Positions 27,861-39,000 are shown, counted from the stretch's first letter. The stretch: 64,000 nucleotides of DNA from Aureisphaera galaxeae (GCF_028561275.1 NZ_JAQQTF010000005.1:62001-126000); one strand, 5' to 3'. The notes: generated from the letters alone by a model not told the origin. Numbers and translations: made by a program.

Positions 27861-28610
27861 ATGAAGTTGATATATTCTCTCATTATTATTTGTTCTTTGG
27901 TATATGGAACACAAGCTCAGAATGTCGGGATTAACACGACCAATCCACAACAGGCGTTGCATATGGCAGGTACATCCGCTACAATTAGGGTAGAAGGCCT
28001 GGATGCTACCAATAATAGTTATAATGGGGGCGACACGGAACCTGACGGAGATTTAACCAATAATACGTATCCACTTTATGTAGATGATGCGGGGGATTTT
28101 ACCTTAGAGCTTAAGACTATTTATGGGTCTGAGGAAGTAGATGCCTTTGATGATACGTCACTTCCGACCAGTACGGCGACCTTATTGGCAACTAGTTCAA
28201 CGGGTGAAGTTACCGTAGATGTGTTTACCTATTCCATTACTGTTCCTAGAGCCACTGTTTTGGAAGTAAAATACGGAATGAGCTATGATATCTTCCTAGA
28301 CAACACCTATGCTATTATTACTGATAACTTGGCCAGAAGGATTCAAACACATGTTGTCGTAACTGGTGATACCCGAGAATATGCTACGGCATCGAAATCC
28401 TATAGCAGCGGAACATCGAATAGTGTGGCGGGTCCGTTTTACAATAGTGGAACCGCCTACATTTCTCTGCCCTCAGCAGGGGCATATGATATTACCATAC
28501 AAGGAAGGGTGTCTTCCAACACCAAAGCTTCGGGAGGAGGAACAACTTCCAAAGCTACCTATGTTGAATTTGCAACGCATAACGATTTCTTGTTTATGCG
28601 ATTGTACTAA
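27861..28610 (+). CDS. Secreted protein, VGINTT-type paralogue 1
   Basis: 249 residues. Signal peptide MKLIYSLIIICSLVYGTQAQ, then the motif NVGINTTNPQQALHMAGTSA and RVEGLD, a Thr/Ser/Asp-rich middle, a TVLEVKYGMSYDIFLDN strand pair and a C-terminal beta-rich stretch ending FLFMRLY. The VGI.TT.PQ..LH.AG motif is shared with the two downstream genes and recalls the start of tail-fibre-like or surface proteins of Bacteroidota; no chaperone, peptidase or T9SS C-terminal domain follows. Secretion is likely; function is unknown. First gene of a three-gene tandem array with 11-bp spacers. Confidence 0.75.
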   Translation: MKLIYSLIIICSLVYGTQAQNVGINTTNPQQALHMAGTSATIRVEGLDATNNSYNGGDTEPDGDLTNNTYPLYVDDAGDFTLELKTIYGSEEVDAFDDTSLPTSTATLLATSSTGEVTVDVFTYSITVPRATVLEVKYGMSYDIFLDNTYAIITDNLARRIQTHVVVTGDTREYATASKSYSSGTSNSVAGPFYNSGTAYISLPSAGAYDITIQGRVSSNTKASGGGTTSKATYVEFATHNDFLFMRLY

Positions 28611-28621
28611 ATGGATGGACC

Positions 28622-29395
28622 ATGAAGCGAACACTACTTTTTACAATTGGAATTTTAATAATAGGACCTATGTATGCACAGGTAGGAATTGGAACTACAG
28701 CTCCACAAGAAGATCTACATATTGCAGGATCAACTTCTACCATGCGTATTGAAAGCTTGGACTCTGCAAACAATCCTACCTATAATAACGGGGTAGACTT
28801 AGCTCCCGTCTTTGTGGATGGTAACGGAGACATTGTACTGGGTAATGGCACCGGAGCCAGTGGACAAGAACCCTTTAACTTTCTCATAGACGTTCCGGAT
28901 TTTGTCGCCGATGACCCCTATGGTTTAGGGTATGGATCTGGTAGTGTAGTAAATAGCGATGACTTGGGACAAACACAGGTAGAAGGGCAAATAACCACAG
29001 TAACCTTTACCGTGCCCCAAGATGCCATGGTAGAAGTGAAGTATGGCATTACACTGCTTATAGCAGGTAACGATTTGTCGGCAGGTGTTCCCACCACTTA
29101 TGTGGATTTCGATCAGGCAGTGTCCATGATGACGTTTTTTAAAATCGATTTAAACAACGATGGATTGGATGCCACGGAAGCTGGAAAGGAATACGGGCAC
29201 AAGGGGCAATATTATGCTACTTCCAATCAAGGAATTATAGGGTATCCCTATATGAATGGCCAAGCTTACTTTACCATTTCGCAGGGTACGCATACTTTGT
29301 ATTTCTACGGAAGAATAAACGATAATGCGGCTTCTTATACCAGTGTTGGGTTTGGTGGTGCGCAGGATTTTCTGAAAATAAGAGTGTACAATTAA
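28622..29395 (+). CDS. Secreted protein, VGINTT-type paralogue 2
   Basis: 257 residues. Signal peptide MKRTLLFTIGILIIGPMYAQ, then VGIGTTAPQEDLHIAGSTST and RIESLD. It shares with its neighbours a NGDIVLG-type strand after the head, the MVEVKYGITLLI strand and a C-terminal GQAYFTISQGTHTLYFYGRIND segment ending DFLKIRVYN. The alternating hydrophobic pattern suggests a beta-sandwich (jelly-roll) domain; this is inference. It is separated from paralogue 1 by 11 bp carrying a four-codon mini-ORF whose stop overlaps this ATG. Function unknown. Confidence 0.75.
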   Translation: MKRTLLFTIGILIIGPMYAQVGIGTTAPQEDLHIAGSTSTMRIESLDSANNPTYNNGVDLAPVFVDGNGDIVLGNGTGASGQEPFNFLIDVPDFVADDPYGLGYGSGSVVNSDDLGQTQVEGQITTVTFTVPQDAMVEVKYGITLLIAGNDLSAGVPTTYVDFDQAVSMMTFFKIDLNNDGLDATEAGKEYGHKGQYYATSNQGIIGYPYMNGQAYFTISQGTHTLYFYGRINDNAASYTSVGFGGAQDFLKIRVYN

Positions 29396-29406
29396 ATGCA
29401 AGGAAT

Positions 29407-30255
29407 ATGAAGAGTTTAGAATTGTTTACGATGCTTCTTTTGGGATCAACAATGGTAGCGCAGGTAGGTATAAATACGACCACTCCACAGAAGGATTTAC
29501 ATGTAGCAGGGGCTGCGTCCAATGTGAGAATCGAAGGGTTGGACGGTAAGAACAACATTAATAATTTAGGAACTGGATCTACCACTCGGGTATATGCCGA
29601 CACCAATGGAGATCTTACTTTAGGATTGCCTACCGATAAAACCATAGAAATTTTGGTCGATTCGGAAAATTACTTGGATGATGCAGAAACATCTTCAACC
29701 AGAATTGTGCAAACAGGAAATGCCTTTGGGTATAACATAGCAGGTAATTTAGCTAATTTCCCTGCCGAAGCTTTCACGCTGACACAAAACGCTATTCTGG
29801 AAGTGAATTATTCACTTTCTTATTCCTTATATAAATCCAATGATCGTATTTCGGACCAGCATGCCCGTGTGATCCAAACGGCTGTATACTTTCGTCAGGT
29901 AACAGACCCGACGGATGAATATGATGGAGCCGCGATAATAAATGATGTGGATGGAAATCCCATTAATGGAGGGCCATGGTGTATTGATTTGAATTCTTCA
30001 GGGACCACCTGTCGGGAAACCGGAGGTTTAATAGCTCTAAATGGTCAGTTTTATGCGAATTCGGATCGAGATAATGGGGACTATCAAGAATACAAAAATA
30101 CCGGTACTGATTATGTGAAGTTAGGTCCAGGAACCTACGTAGCCCTATTTGCGGCCCAGATAGCCGTTGGTAATACCTCAGGAACGGGATCTGTATTTAT
30201 TTATTTAGGTTCAGGGAAGGATGACCTACAGATCATTGCACATTATTATAATTAA
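29407..30255 (+). CDS. Secreted protein, VGINTT-type paralogue 3
   Basis: 282 residues, the longest of the three. Signal peptide MKSLELFTMLLLGSTMVAQ, then VGINTTTPQKDLHVAGAASN and RIEGLDGKNN, NGDLTLGLP, AILEVNYSLSYSLYKSNDR and a C-terminus ending DDLQIIAHYYN. A short insert holds two Cys (GPWCIDLNSSGTTCRE) that could form a disulfide. It is preceded by an 11-bp spacer with the same mini-ORF layout as the previous junction. Secreted; function unknown; no terminator seen directly after it. Confidence 0.75.
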   Translation: MKSLELFTMLLLGSTMVAQVGINTTTPQKDLHVAGAASNVRIEGLDGKNNINNLGTGSTTRVYADTNGDLTLGLPTDKTIEILVDSENYLDDAETSSTRIVQTGNAFGYNIAGNLANFPAEAFTLTQNAILEVNYSLSYSLYKSNDRISDQHARVIQTAVYFRQVTDPTDEYDGAAIINDVDGNPINGGPWCIDLNSSGTTCRETGGLIALNGQFYANSDRDNGDYQEYKNTGTDYVKLGPGTYVALFAAQIAVGNTSGTGSVFIYLGSGKDDLQIIAHYYN

Positions 30256-30564
30256 TCTTCGTTATTAAGTTCCGAATTCCAGGTGCAGGGCTGAAGCGTT
30301 TAACTGTTTAATCGAAGTGTGATTCTACTTGCTACTTACTTTTTATTCAAAGCACAGTTTTACATTCTCAATTTTACATTTTGAATTTTTCCGTTTGCGA
30401 GTTTTAGGGTTCTGGGTTCAAGGTTGACAGTTTCAGTGCGCAGGGAACAATCAATGACAAAAATATTTACACATGTAAAAATTATTGCCAATACCTTGAC
30501 TCAACATCTAAGCGATTCAACAATTAAACACCTAACACTAAGTACTTAAAATTTAAAACTTCTA
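30256..30564. other. Non-coding spacer between paralogue 3 and prfC
   Basis: About 310 bases, A+T-rich, between two convergent genes. It holds a short repeated TTTTACATT (near 30359 and 30375) and a dyad TTTACA-CA-TGTAAA (30466-30479). I see no gene, no clear terminator and no known RNA. Confidence 0.4.
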
Positions 30565-32166
30565 CTAAGCGTGCACGCTTTCGAACTCACTAATAAAGTG
30601 CAGCTTCACGTTCGGGTATTTGCTCTGTGTCATTTGTAAGGTGAAAGCAGAATCGGCAAAGAATACCAATTGGCCTTGCTTGTCTTTTGCCAAGAATTTT
30701 GATTTAACCCGTTTAAAATCAGTGAATTCTTCGCTTTTCGGGTCGGCGGGATCTACCCAACAAGCCTTATGAACATTCAGGTTTTCGTAACTACATTTCG
30801 CGCCGTATTCATGTTCCAATCGGTATTGGATGACTTCAAACTGAAGGGCGCCAACCGTTCCAATTACCTTTCTACCGTTCAATTCCAAACGGAATAACTG
30901 AGCTACCCCTTCATCCATTAACTGATCGATTCCCTTTTCCAATTGCTTGCTTTTCATGGGATCGGCATTATTGATGTATTTGAAATGCTCTGGCGAAAAA
31001 CTGGGTATACCTTTATATTGCATTTGTTCCCCTTCGGTAAGGGTATCTCCAATTTTGAAGTTCCCCGTATCGTGTAACCCCACAATATCGCCAGGATAGG
31101 AGATATCTACTACCTGCTTCTTTTCAGCAAAGAAGGCATTGGGCGAGGAGAACTTCATTTTCTTTCCATTTCGAACATGAAGGTAAGGCGTATTCCTTTC
31201 GAAGGTTCCTGAAACGATCTTTATAAAGGCCAAGCGGTCTCTGTGTTTGGGATCCATATTGGCGTGTATCTTGAAAACAAATCCGGAAAAAGCCTTTTCA
31301 TCGGGTTGTACCAAACGGGTATCACTTTCCTTGGGTCTGGGTTTTGGGGCAATGCTAATGAAGCAATCCAATAGCTCCCTCACTCCAAAATTATTCAATG
31401 CCGAACCAAAGAATACGGGTTGCAACGTACCGTTCAAATAGGCTTCGCGGTCAAAATCGGGATATACTTCATACACCAATTCCAATTCTTCACGAAGGGT
31501 TTCGGCGGCTTCATCCCCGATAAGATCATCGAGTTCCTGTGAAGCGATGTCCTCTACTTCAATGGTTTCCTCTATATTTTTTCTATTATCACCACTAAAT
31601 AGGTTTACATTCTTTTCCCATATATTATAGATACCCTTAAAATCGTACCCCATTCCGATAGGGAAGGAGAGTGGGGTTACCTTTAAATGAAGTTTCTGTT
31701 CTATTTCATCCAACAATTCGAAAGCATCCTTTCCCTCTCGGTCCAGTTTGTTGATGAAAACAATCATAGGAATGTTTCGCATGCGACATACTTCCACCAA
31801 TTTTTCGGTCTGTTCCTCCACCCCTTTGGCAACATCGATGACTACAATAACACTATCTACCGCCGTCAAGGTTCTGAAGGTGTCTTCGGCAAAGTCCTTG
31901 TGACCTGGAGTATCAAGGATATTAATCTTTATTCCCTCGTATTCAAAAGCAAGCACAGAAGTCGCTACAGAGATTCCCCTTTGCCTTTCAATTTCCATAA
32001 AATCACTAGTGGCCCCCTTCTTTATTTTATTGCTTTTTACGGCACCCGCTTCTTGAATGGCGCCCCCGAAAAGAAGGAGTTTTTCGGTAAGTGTGGTTTT
32101 TCCGGCATCTGGGTGAGATACAATTCCAAAAGTCTTTCTACGACCAATTTCTATTTCCAAGGACAT
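30565..32166 (-). CDS. prfC: Peptide chain release factor 3
   Basis: 533 residues, full length. GTPase domain with HPDAGKTTLTEK (P-loop, about 18-29), the switch region with RQRGISVATSV, G3 DTPGHKDF and G4 NKLD, followed by the RF3-specific domains II and III (GTVGALQFEVIQYRLEHEYGAKCSYE). RF3 removes RF1/RF2 from the ribosome after peptide release. It is transcribed from its own -7 element at 32188 and lies divergent from the adhesin locus. Confidence 0.95.
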   Translation of the reverse strand: MSLEIEIGRRKTFGIVSHPDAGKTTLTEKLLLFGGAIQEAGAVKSNKIKKGATSDFMEIERQRGISVATSVLAFEYEGIKINILDTPGHKDFAEDTFRTLTAVDSVIVVIDVAKGVEEQTEKLVEVCRMRNIPMIVFINKLDREGKDAFELLDEIEQKLHLKVTPLSFPIGMGYDFKGIYNIWEKNVNLFSGDNRKNIEETIEVEDIASQELDDLIGDEAAETLREELELVYEVYPDFDREAYLNGTLQPVFFGSALNNFGVRELLDCFISIAPKPRPKESDTRLVQPDEKAFSGFVFKIHANMDPKHRDRLAFIKIVSGTFERNTPYLHVRNGKKMKFSSPNAFFAEKKQVVDISYPGDIVGLHDTGNFKIGDTLTEGEQMQYKGIPSFSPEHFKYINNADPMKSKQLEKGIDQLMDEGVAQLFRLELNGRKVIGTVGALQFEVIQYRLEHEYGAKCSYENLNVHKACWVDPADPKSEEFTDFKRVKSKFLAKDKQGQLVFFADSAFTLQMTQSKYPNVKLHFISEFESVHA

Positions 32167-32187
32167 TTCCTACAATTAAAATTTGGG

Positions 32188-32195
32188 CAAAGATA
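32188..32195 (-). promoter_or_regulatory. prfC promoter -7 element (TATCTTTG, minus strand)
   Basis: Read on the minus strand, TATCTTTG is followed by GCCC, 21 bases before the prfC ATG. The match to the Bacteroidota consensus is complete; no clear -33 is seen. Confidence 0.6.
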
Positions 32196-32286
32196 CGGGT
32201 AGTTTTAGTGTTATAAAAGCTTGATTAGTAGTAAAAAACCCCGCATTAGTTCTGACAAAATAAAACGCTCTGACCGCCAATAAAAT

Positions 32287-32341
32287 AAGGTATATACGTA
32301 TAAGTACGTATGCCTTTTTCCTACAATAAATTGTGGAAAAA
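32287..32341. promoter_or_regulatory. Two adjacent inverted repeats in the prfC / adhesin-locus divergent region
   Basis: The first, within AAGG...CCTT, is ATACGTA-TAAG-TACGTAT (32294-32311). The second is TTTTTCC..CAAT-AA-ATTG.GGAAAAA (32315-32341). They lie between the divergent prfC and 32499 genes, so operators or RNA hairpins of a leader are both possible. Confidence 0.45.
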
Positions 32342-32427
32342 CCGTACTTTTTATGCATTTCAACGAATATTTATAACAGTTTGGCTAATAGTTCCTTGTT
32401 GTAAATAATTTAACATTTTTTCCTACG

Positions 32428-32435
32428 TATATTTG
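32428..32435 (+). promoter_or_regulatory. Candidate -7 element (TATATTTG) for the adhesin locus
   Basis: TATATTTG fits TAnnTTTG and is followed by GG, about 64 bases before the first start codon at 32499. No well-spaced -33 TTG is visible. Confidence 0.45.
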
Positions 32436-32498
32436 GGTATCAAAAAGCAGTTGGGGCTTTTTAATTATCGACATCTAACTAATTAAATTTTAGAACCT

Positions 32499-32987
32499 AT
32501 GTACCTCACATATGCTACTAGGCTATGCGCTATGCGTAACCTTCTCACCTTCGCACTTTTGTTTGTGTTTACAGCATCATCCTTTGCTCAGAATTGTGGA
32601 GCTACTCTTACTGTAGAAAAAGATAGGAATAGCAAAGCGGTATATGAGAACGGTGCGTTCTTCACGTTGGAGTTAACGAACACTTCATCCAGTACCAAGA
32701 CTTTTACACTTTCTACTGCGCTTATGCAGGAGGGATGTGAACGAGGACAGAAATCGTTACAGTCTGCTGCTGTGGCAGATTTGTCCTTTGTGAATTCCCA
32801 ATCCAAGAAAAGTCTTTCCAATATCACATTACGTGGTAAAGAAACCTATAAGTTCTATGTAAAGGCCATGGCTTCGGGCAAATCAGCTTCCAAACAATGG
32901 GGTTGTTACGAAGTGATCGCCGATCAAGACGGTTGTACCACGAGTACTGTAGTGAAAGTATATGTTCCAAATCCAACAGAACAATAA
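32499..32987 (+). CDS. Small secreted protein upstream of the giant adhesin
   Basis: 162 residues from the ATG at 32499, or 151 from the ATG at 32532 (MRNLLTFALLFVFTASSFAQ), which gives a more usual signal peptide; the choice is open. The mature part is about 130 residues of beta-strand-like pattern (ATLTVEKDRNSKAVYENGAFFTLELTNTSSSTKTFTL) with five cysteines (NCGA, GCER, GCYE, DGCT). No known domain recognised. It ends 51 bases before the giant gene with no terminator between, so co-transcription with the SprB-like adhesin is likely and a role in its secretion, assembly or regulation is possible. Confidence 0.65.
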   Translation: MYLTYATRLCAMRNLLTFALLFVFTASSFAQNCGATLTVEKDRNSKAVYENGAFFTLELTNTSSSTKTFTLSTALMQEGCERGQKSLQSAAVADLSFVNSQSKKSLSNITLRGKETYKFYVKAMASGKSASKQWGCYEVIADQDGCTTSTVVKVYVPNPTEQ

Positions 32988-33038
32988 TATCGATATAAGG
33001 CTTAAATCAATTGTAGGTAATCACCTAAAATTATTTTT

Positions 33039-36000
33039 ATGAAAAGATTATTACGATTTACAGATACAAACAATGCGAAGCTTTTTTGGCTTTCAATTTG
33101 TGTATTGCTGTTTTCATTTGGTTCTGTTTTTGCACAGGACATTACAGTAAATAAGATTGCTGTAGAAAACGCAACCGAGTGTAATCAGTTTGACGTCACT
33201 CTTGAAATAATTGGAAATCCACCTCCTAAGCCGCAGGAGGTTGTTTTGGTGATAGACCGATCTGGAAGTATGGGCTTCGACGATGGGGACCCTTCTACCT
33301 TACTTCCATTAGAATATGCGCAGGATGCGGCTATCGAGTTTGTTAATAACCTGTTTTTACCAGCCAATAACCCTACCGGTTTAAATAAAATTGCCTTGGT
33401 AACCTTTGGGACCGATGTTACCACAGAGGTTAATTTGGTGGGGAGTTCAGGGCAAAGCGATATTATCGATGAAATAAATGATATTGTTGCCAGTGGATGG
33501 ACAAATTCTGAAGGAGGATTAGTAGCAGCAGATAATGAGTTAATAAATAATGGTACGTTCGACTGTGCCACATCAAGAAGCATTATTTTCCTAACGGATG
33601 GTATTCCTACTTGGGAAATTGGAGCTTCAGATAATTGTGACGAAAGTGCAACAAGTAGCTGTACCTTAAATGCAATTCAGGCAGGGGTCAATGCCCAAAC
33701 AACTACCGTAGGTGGTGAAGTATACGATCAGAAAGTATTTTCGGTGGGTCTTATTGGTGCTTTGAACCAAGGACAAACCGCCATTGCAACTTCATTCTTG
33801 AACGATGTTCAGAATGCAGGTGCTTTCCTAACTACAAACAATGCCGATCTATCTGGAATCTATTCACAGATTCTGGGTCAGTTGGTATTTGCTGCCAAGC
33901 AATTGCCTGGACAGGCTTTAGTAACCGATGATATTGAAACGGGATTCTCTGTTGTAGGAGGTACGTTGAATCCAAGTAAAGGGACCACCAGTCTTTCTGG
34001 AAACACCATTTCTTGGTTTGTAGATGAAATTTTCGACGAAACCATTACCCTAACCTATACGATTGAAGCGATCTCTACGGATGTTTGTGGAGTTCAAGTT
34101 CCCGGTACGACGGTAATTAATTATGAAAACTCAAGTTGTCAAACCACTTCCGAAGTGTTTGATAATCCAGATATCTGTGTGCCTTGTCCGGAGCTAACAC
34201 CAACCGTAGCACGACAAGGTTGTACAAGTTTTGTAGACTATGCAGTCGCTGTAGATCAGATGGGATGTAATTCCCTTTCCGATTCTTATAGCTGGGAATT
34301 CTTCCTTAACGGAACTTCCGTAGGAACCGCTACCGGATCTAACGGAACTTTCGAATATACAGGAGGAGGTTCATTTACAGGGCAGTTCGTTGCAGAAGTT
34401 AGTTATACCGGTTCTTATGGAAGCGGTTGTGTGCTTCCTGCGGTAACCCAAACTACCAATGTACCATTAACTTGTTTCATTGCCGATTGGGATTATAGCT
34501 GTTCCGATAATAGAACAGTGGATGAATATCCGAACAATGCCAATTGCAACTCTAATACGACGATCAACATTCCGGATTCCAGTAATGTGTTCCAATATGT
34601 AGTAGAGATTGTATATGACGATGCCAATCCAGGAGCCACTATCGATTTCACCGATGGTGCTGGAGTAGTGCATACGTTACAAAGAACCTTGGTGAATGGA
34701 AGTACGAATGAGTGGTTCTACCGAGGATTGATTATTGGAAGTACAGATTCTGTAACCTACGTAGACAACTCGCTGCAGTGCGACTTACAGTCTATTGTAG
34801 TATATGCCTTCAGAAATTTCAACAGTAATACATCCAGTGCAGGAACCTTTACCAACCTAAGTGGTGTAAATAACATTCAGACGGTTTCAGTTACCATTCC
34901 ATCGTTCCCAACCTCAAGAGACGTGAGCGTTGAGGTGCCAATTTCAGAATTGACACCAGATGGGCGTTACCTATTATTACGTGCTGAAGCAGGAGGTATT
35001 TCTGATGAGGTGATCATTTACGGACCCGATGCTTCCTTGCCAGGAGGCACTTGTTGTATGGCCATTCCAATGTTGACGTTGGATAATGTACCGGGCACCG
35101 TGACTCAGGTAGACATTACTATCGATACTAGAAACGGACAAAATGGACAGACCGTAAATGGACAGTCTTGGGTATTGACCAGTGCCGTAAATGCCGATGT
35201 AGATTGTTACGCAGAATTAGATGTGACCGCTACTCCTACAGATGCGCTTTGTTTTGGTGATGACAGTGGTTCTATTGAAGCTGTTGCTACGGGAGGTATC
35301 GCACCTTATACCTATTCATTAAATAGTGGAACACCGCAAAGTAGTGGAACTTTTACGGGTCTAGTGGCTGGTGTATATACTATCGAAGTTGAAGACTCTA
35401 TTGGAAATACAGATTCCATTAGTGTGACCGTAGATGAGCCAGAACCAATTAGTGTAATCATTACAAAAGACAATGCATCTGCTTCTGGAGGTTGTGCCAA
35501 TGGTGAAGCTACCGCTACACCTAGCGGAGGAACAGCGCCTTATACCTATCTGTGGAGTGCTAGTGCAGGAAACCAAACAACGCAAACCGCGACCAACCTT
35601 CCTACGGGAACCCACACTGTTACCATTACCGATGCTAATGGGTGTATCCTTGAGCAAGGAGTCGTTATCGATTGTTTCAACGATTGTGATGCCGTAATCT
35701 CTGTAGACGATGTAGTAAATGTACTTTGTTCTGGAGAAGCAACAGGTAGTGCTACGGTAAGTGCCAGCTCTGCTGCCAATCCAACCGCATTGTTTACGTT
35801 CACTTGGAATACAACACCACCGCAAGTTGACAGTGGTGCTACTTCTAGTACTGTAACTGGACTAGCTGCAGGTGTTTATACGGTAAGTGTAACCATTGAC
35901 GGAACTGTGTGTTTGCCTGTTGAGCAAAGCGTTACCATTACCGAACCTTCTACGCCACTTTCAGTAACTGCTACAGCTACCGACGAAAATGGACCGACCA

Positions 36001-39000
36001 CGGGAGATGGAACAGCAACCGCTAACCCATCTGGAGGAACGCCGCCTTATACCTATTCTTGGAGCCCAGGAGGGGAAACGACACAAACAATCACTGGATT
36101 AAGTGCAGGAGATTATACCGTAACGGTAACCGATGCCAATGGTTGTGTCGCTACCGCTACCGCAACCGTAAACCCAGGTACTTGTCAAGGATTGAGTGTT
36201 ACCGCAACTTCCACTCCAGTAAGTTGTAATGGAGGAAATGATGGTACTGCATCCGCTTCTGTTAGCGGAGGAGTAGGAGCCTTTAGTTACCTATGGAGCC
36301 CAGGAGGGCAAACAACTCAGGATATTTCTGGATTAACTGCTGGATCATACACCGTAACGGTAACCGATGCTACTACGCAGTGTACTGCGGACTTTACAGT
36401 AACAGTAAATGAGCCTTCTGTATTGAGTTCTGGAATTGCCGTGAACAATGTTCCTTGTTTTGGGGATGCAACGGGATCCTTAGACCTTACCGTAACAGGA
36501 GGAACTTTTCCATATACTTTCCTATGGAGTAATGGTGAAACCACCGAAGATATTAACAACTTGGTTGCCGGAAGCTATTCCGTAACTATTACCGATGCCA
36601 ATGGATGTCAGACAACCAACAGCGCTACGGTTTCTCAACCAGCTGCTCCATTATCTGCATCCTCTACTTTCGTAGATGTATTGTGTAATGGCGATAGCAC
36701 TGGATCTATAGATGTAACCGTTAGTGGAGGAACCCCTCCATACTCTTACTCTTGGAATACTGGAGCAACGACTCAAGATTTAACCGACATTCCTGCGGGA
36801 ACCTATACAGTTGTGATCACAGATGCGAACAACTGTACGCTTACTGAAGGACCTATCAATATTTCTGAACCTTCTACTCCTATTAGTATCGTAATTACAA
36901 AGGAGAATGCTACTACTGCGCAAGCTTGTAACGATGGTGAAGCCACAGCCAATACGAGCGGTGGGACGCCACCATATACCTATCAGTGGAGTGCTAGTGC
37001 AGGAAGTCAGACAACAGAAACGGCTACCAACCTTCCACAAGGGACACACTCTGTAGTGGTAACCGATGCTAACGGTTGTACCTTAGAACAAAGTGTAGTA
37101 ATCGATTGTACCAATACCTGCGATGCTGTAATTACTATAGATGATGTAGTGGACGTACTTTGTACGGGAGATGCAACAGGTAGTGCTACTGTAAGTGCCA
37201 GTTCTGTGGCCAATCCGGGAGCTACCTTCACCTTCACTTGGAATACGACGCCTCCACAAGTGGATACGGGCGTAACCTCAAGTACGATCAGTAGCTTATT
37301 AGCAGGAACCTATACCGTAAGTGTAACCATAGACGGTACGGTATGTCTTCCAGTAGAAGAAACCATTATCATCACTGAACCTCAGAACCCACTTTCCGTG
37401 TCGGCTTCTGCAACGGACGAAAGCGGTCCAACCACTGGTGATGGTACTGCCACCGCAAGTCCATCGGGAGGAACACCGCCATACACCTATGTATGGAGCC
37501 CAGGAGGAGAAACGACTCAAACCATTACAGGATTGAGCGCTGGAGATTATACCGTAACTGTGACCGATGCCAACGGATGTACCGCTATGGCAACCACCAC
37601 AGTGAATCCAGGTACCTGTAGAAACCTATTGGCTTTTGCTTCGGCTACGCCAGTAACCTGTAATGGAGATAGTGACGGTACTGCTACCGTATCTGTTACA
37701 GGTGGATCGGGTAACTTCACGTATTTGTGGAGCCCTGGTGGACAAACCACGCAGAGTATTTCTGGACTTCCAGGAGGCGTGTACACAGTAACTGTGTTTG
37801 ATACAGTAACGCAATGTGACGTTACTGCCAATGCTACCGTAAATGAGCCTTCAGCATTGAGCTCCGGAATTGCGGTAAATAACGTATTATGTTTTGGTGA
37901 GGCTACGGGATCCCTAGACCTTACCGTTACAGGTGGAACTGCACCTTATACCTTCTTATGGAGCAATGGAGCGACCACAGAAGATATCGATAACCTCACT
38001 GCTGGGACGTATTCAGTGACCATTACCGATGCCAACGGTTGTGTATTAACGGACAGTGCTACTGTTCAGCAACCGCCATCAGGTCTTACAATAAGCATTA
38101 CAGCACAAACCGATATTTTATGTGGTGCTCCGAGTTCTGTTACTGCCACTGCAGCAGGGGGAACTGCACCGTATACCTATAACTTAGATGGTGGAACGCC
38201 ACAAGCTTCGGGTACCTTTACCGACCTAGCGGCTGGAAACTATACCATCAATGTATTAGATGCCAACGGCTGTACAGCTTCTGTTGCAGTGACCATTCTG
38301 GAAAATTGTACCGAAGCGATTGACGACATCAATGATACCTTTGTAAATGTACCAGTAGCTGGAAACGTATTGACCAACGATATCGACATCGAAGGCGATA
38401 CACAAACCGTGACTACAACGACTGTTACTTCTAACCAAGGAGTAAGTGTAACAATTGATGCAAGCACAGGGGCTTATACCTATACGCCACCAACCGACTA
38501 TGTAGGGGAGGACTTCTTCTCGTACAGTATTGAGGATGATGGAAATCCACAGGCTACCGATACGGCTACGGTTTATATTGAAGTGCTACCATTGAGTGGT
38601 CCAGAGAATGAAGCACCTATTGCTAACGAGGACACGAATACTACGCTAGTAGACACACCGATTTCCGGAAATGTATTGGTGAACGACTACGATCCAGACG
38701 GAGATCCAATCACCGTAACTGGAAATACCGATCCTGCTAATGGAACCGTTGTTGTTAATCCTGATGGAAGCTATACCTATACGCCGAATCCAGGTTTTGA
38801 AGGGGTAGATACCTTCGAATACACCATTTGCGATGACGGAACTCCAGCACTATGCGATACTGCCTTGGTAATTATCACCGTGATTCCAAACCACGGAAAC
38901 ATTACCGTTGCTAACGACGATGCCTACAACACCACTCCAGGTATGGCGGTTTCTGGTAATGTACTGGATAACGATTCCGATCCTGAAGGAGATAACCAAA

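Noticed and set aside
27861-30255. Prophage tail-fibre module
   Set aside because: The VGI.TT.PQ head recalls fibre proteins, but each protein has a signal peptide and no other phage gene is present in the window.
30256-30564. A hidden small gene or known RNA in the spacer before prfC
   Set aside because: No frame with plausible start and codon use, and no fold I recognise as RNase P, tmRNA, 6S or a riboswitch.
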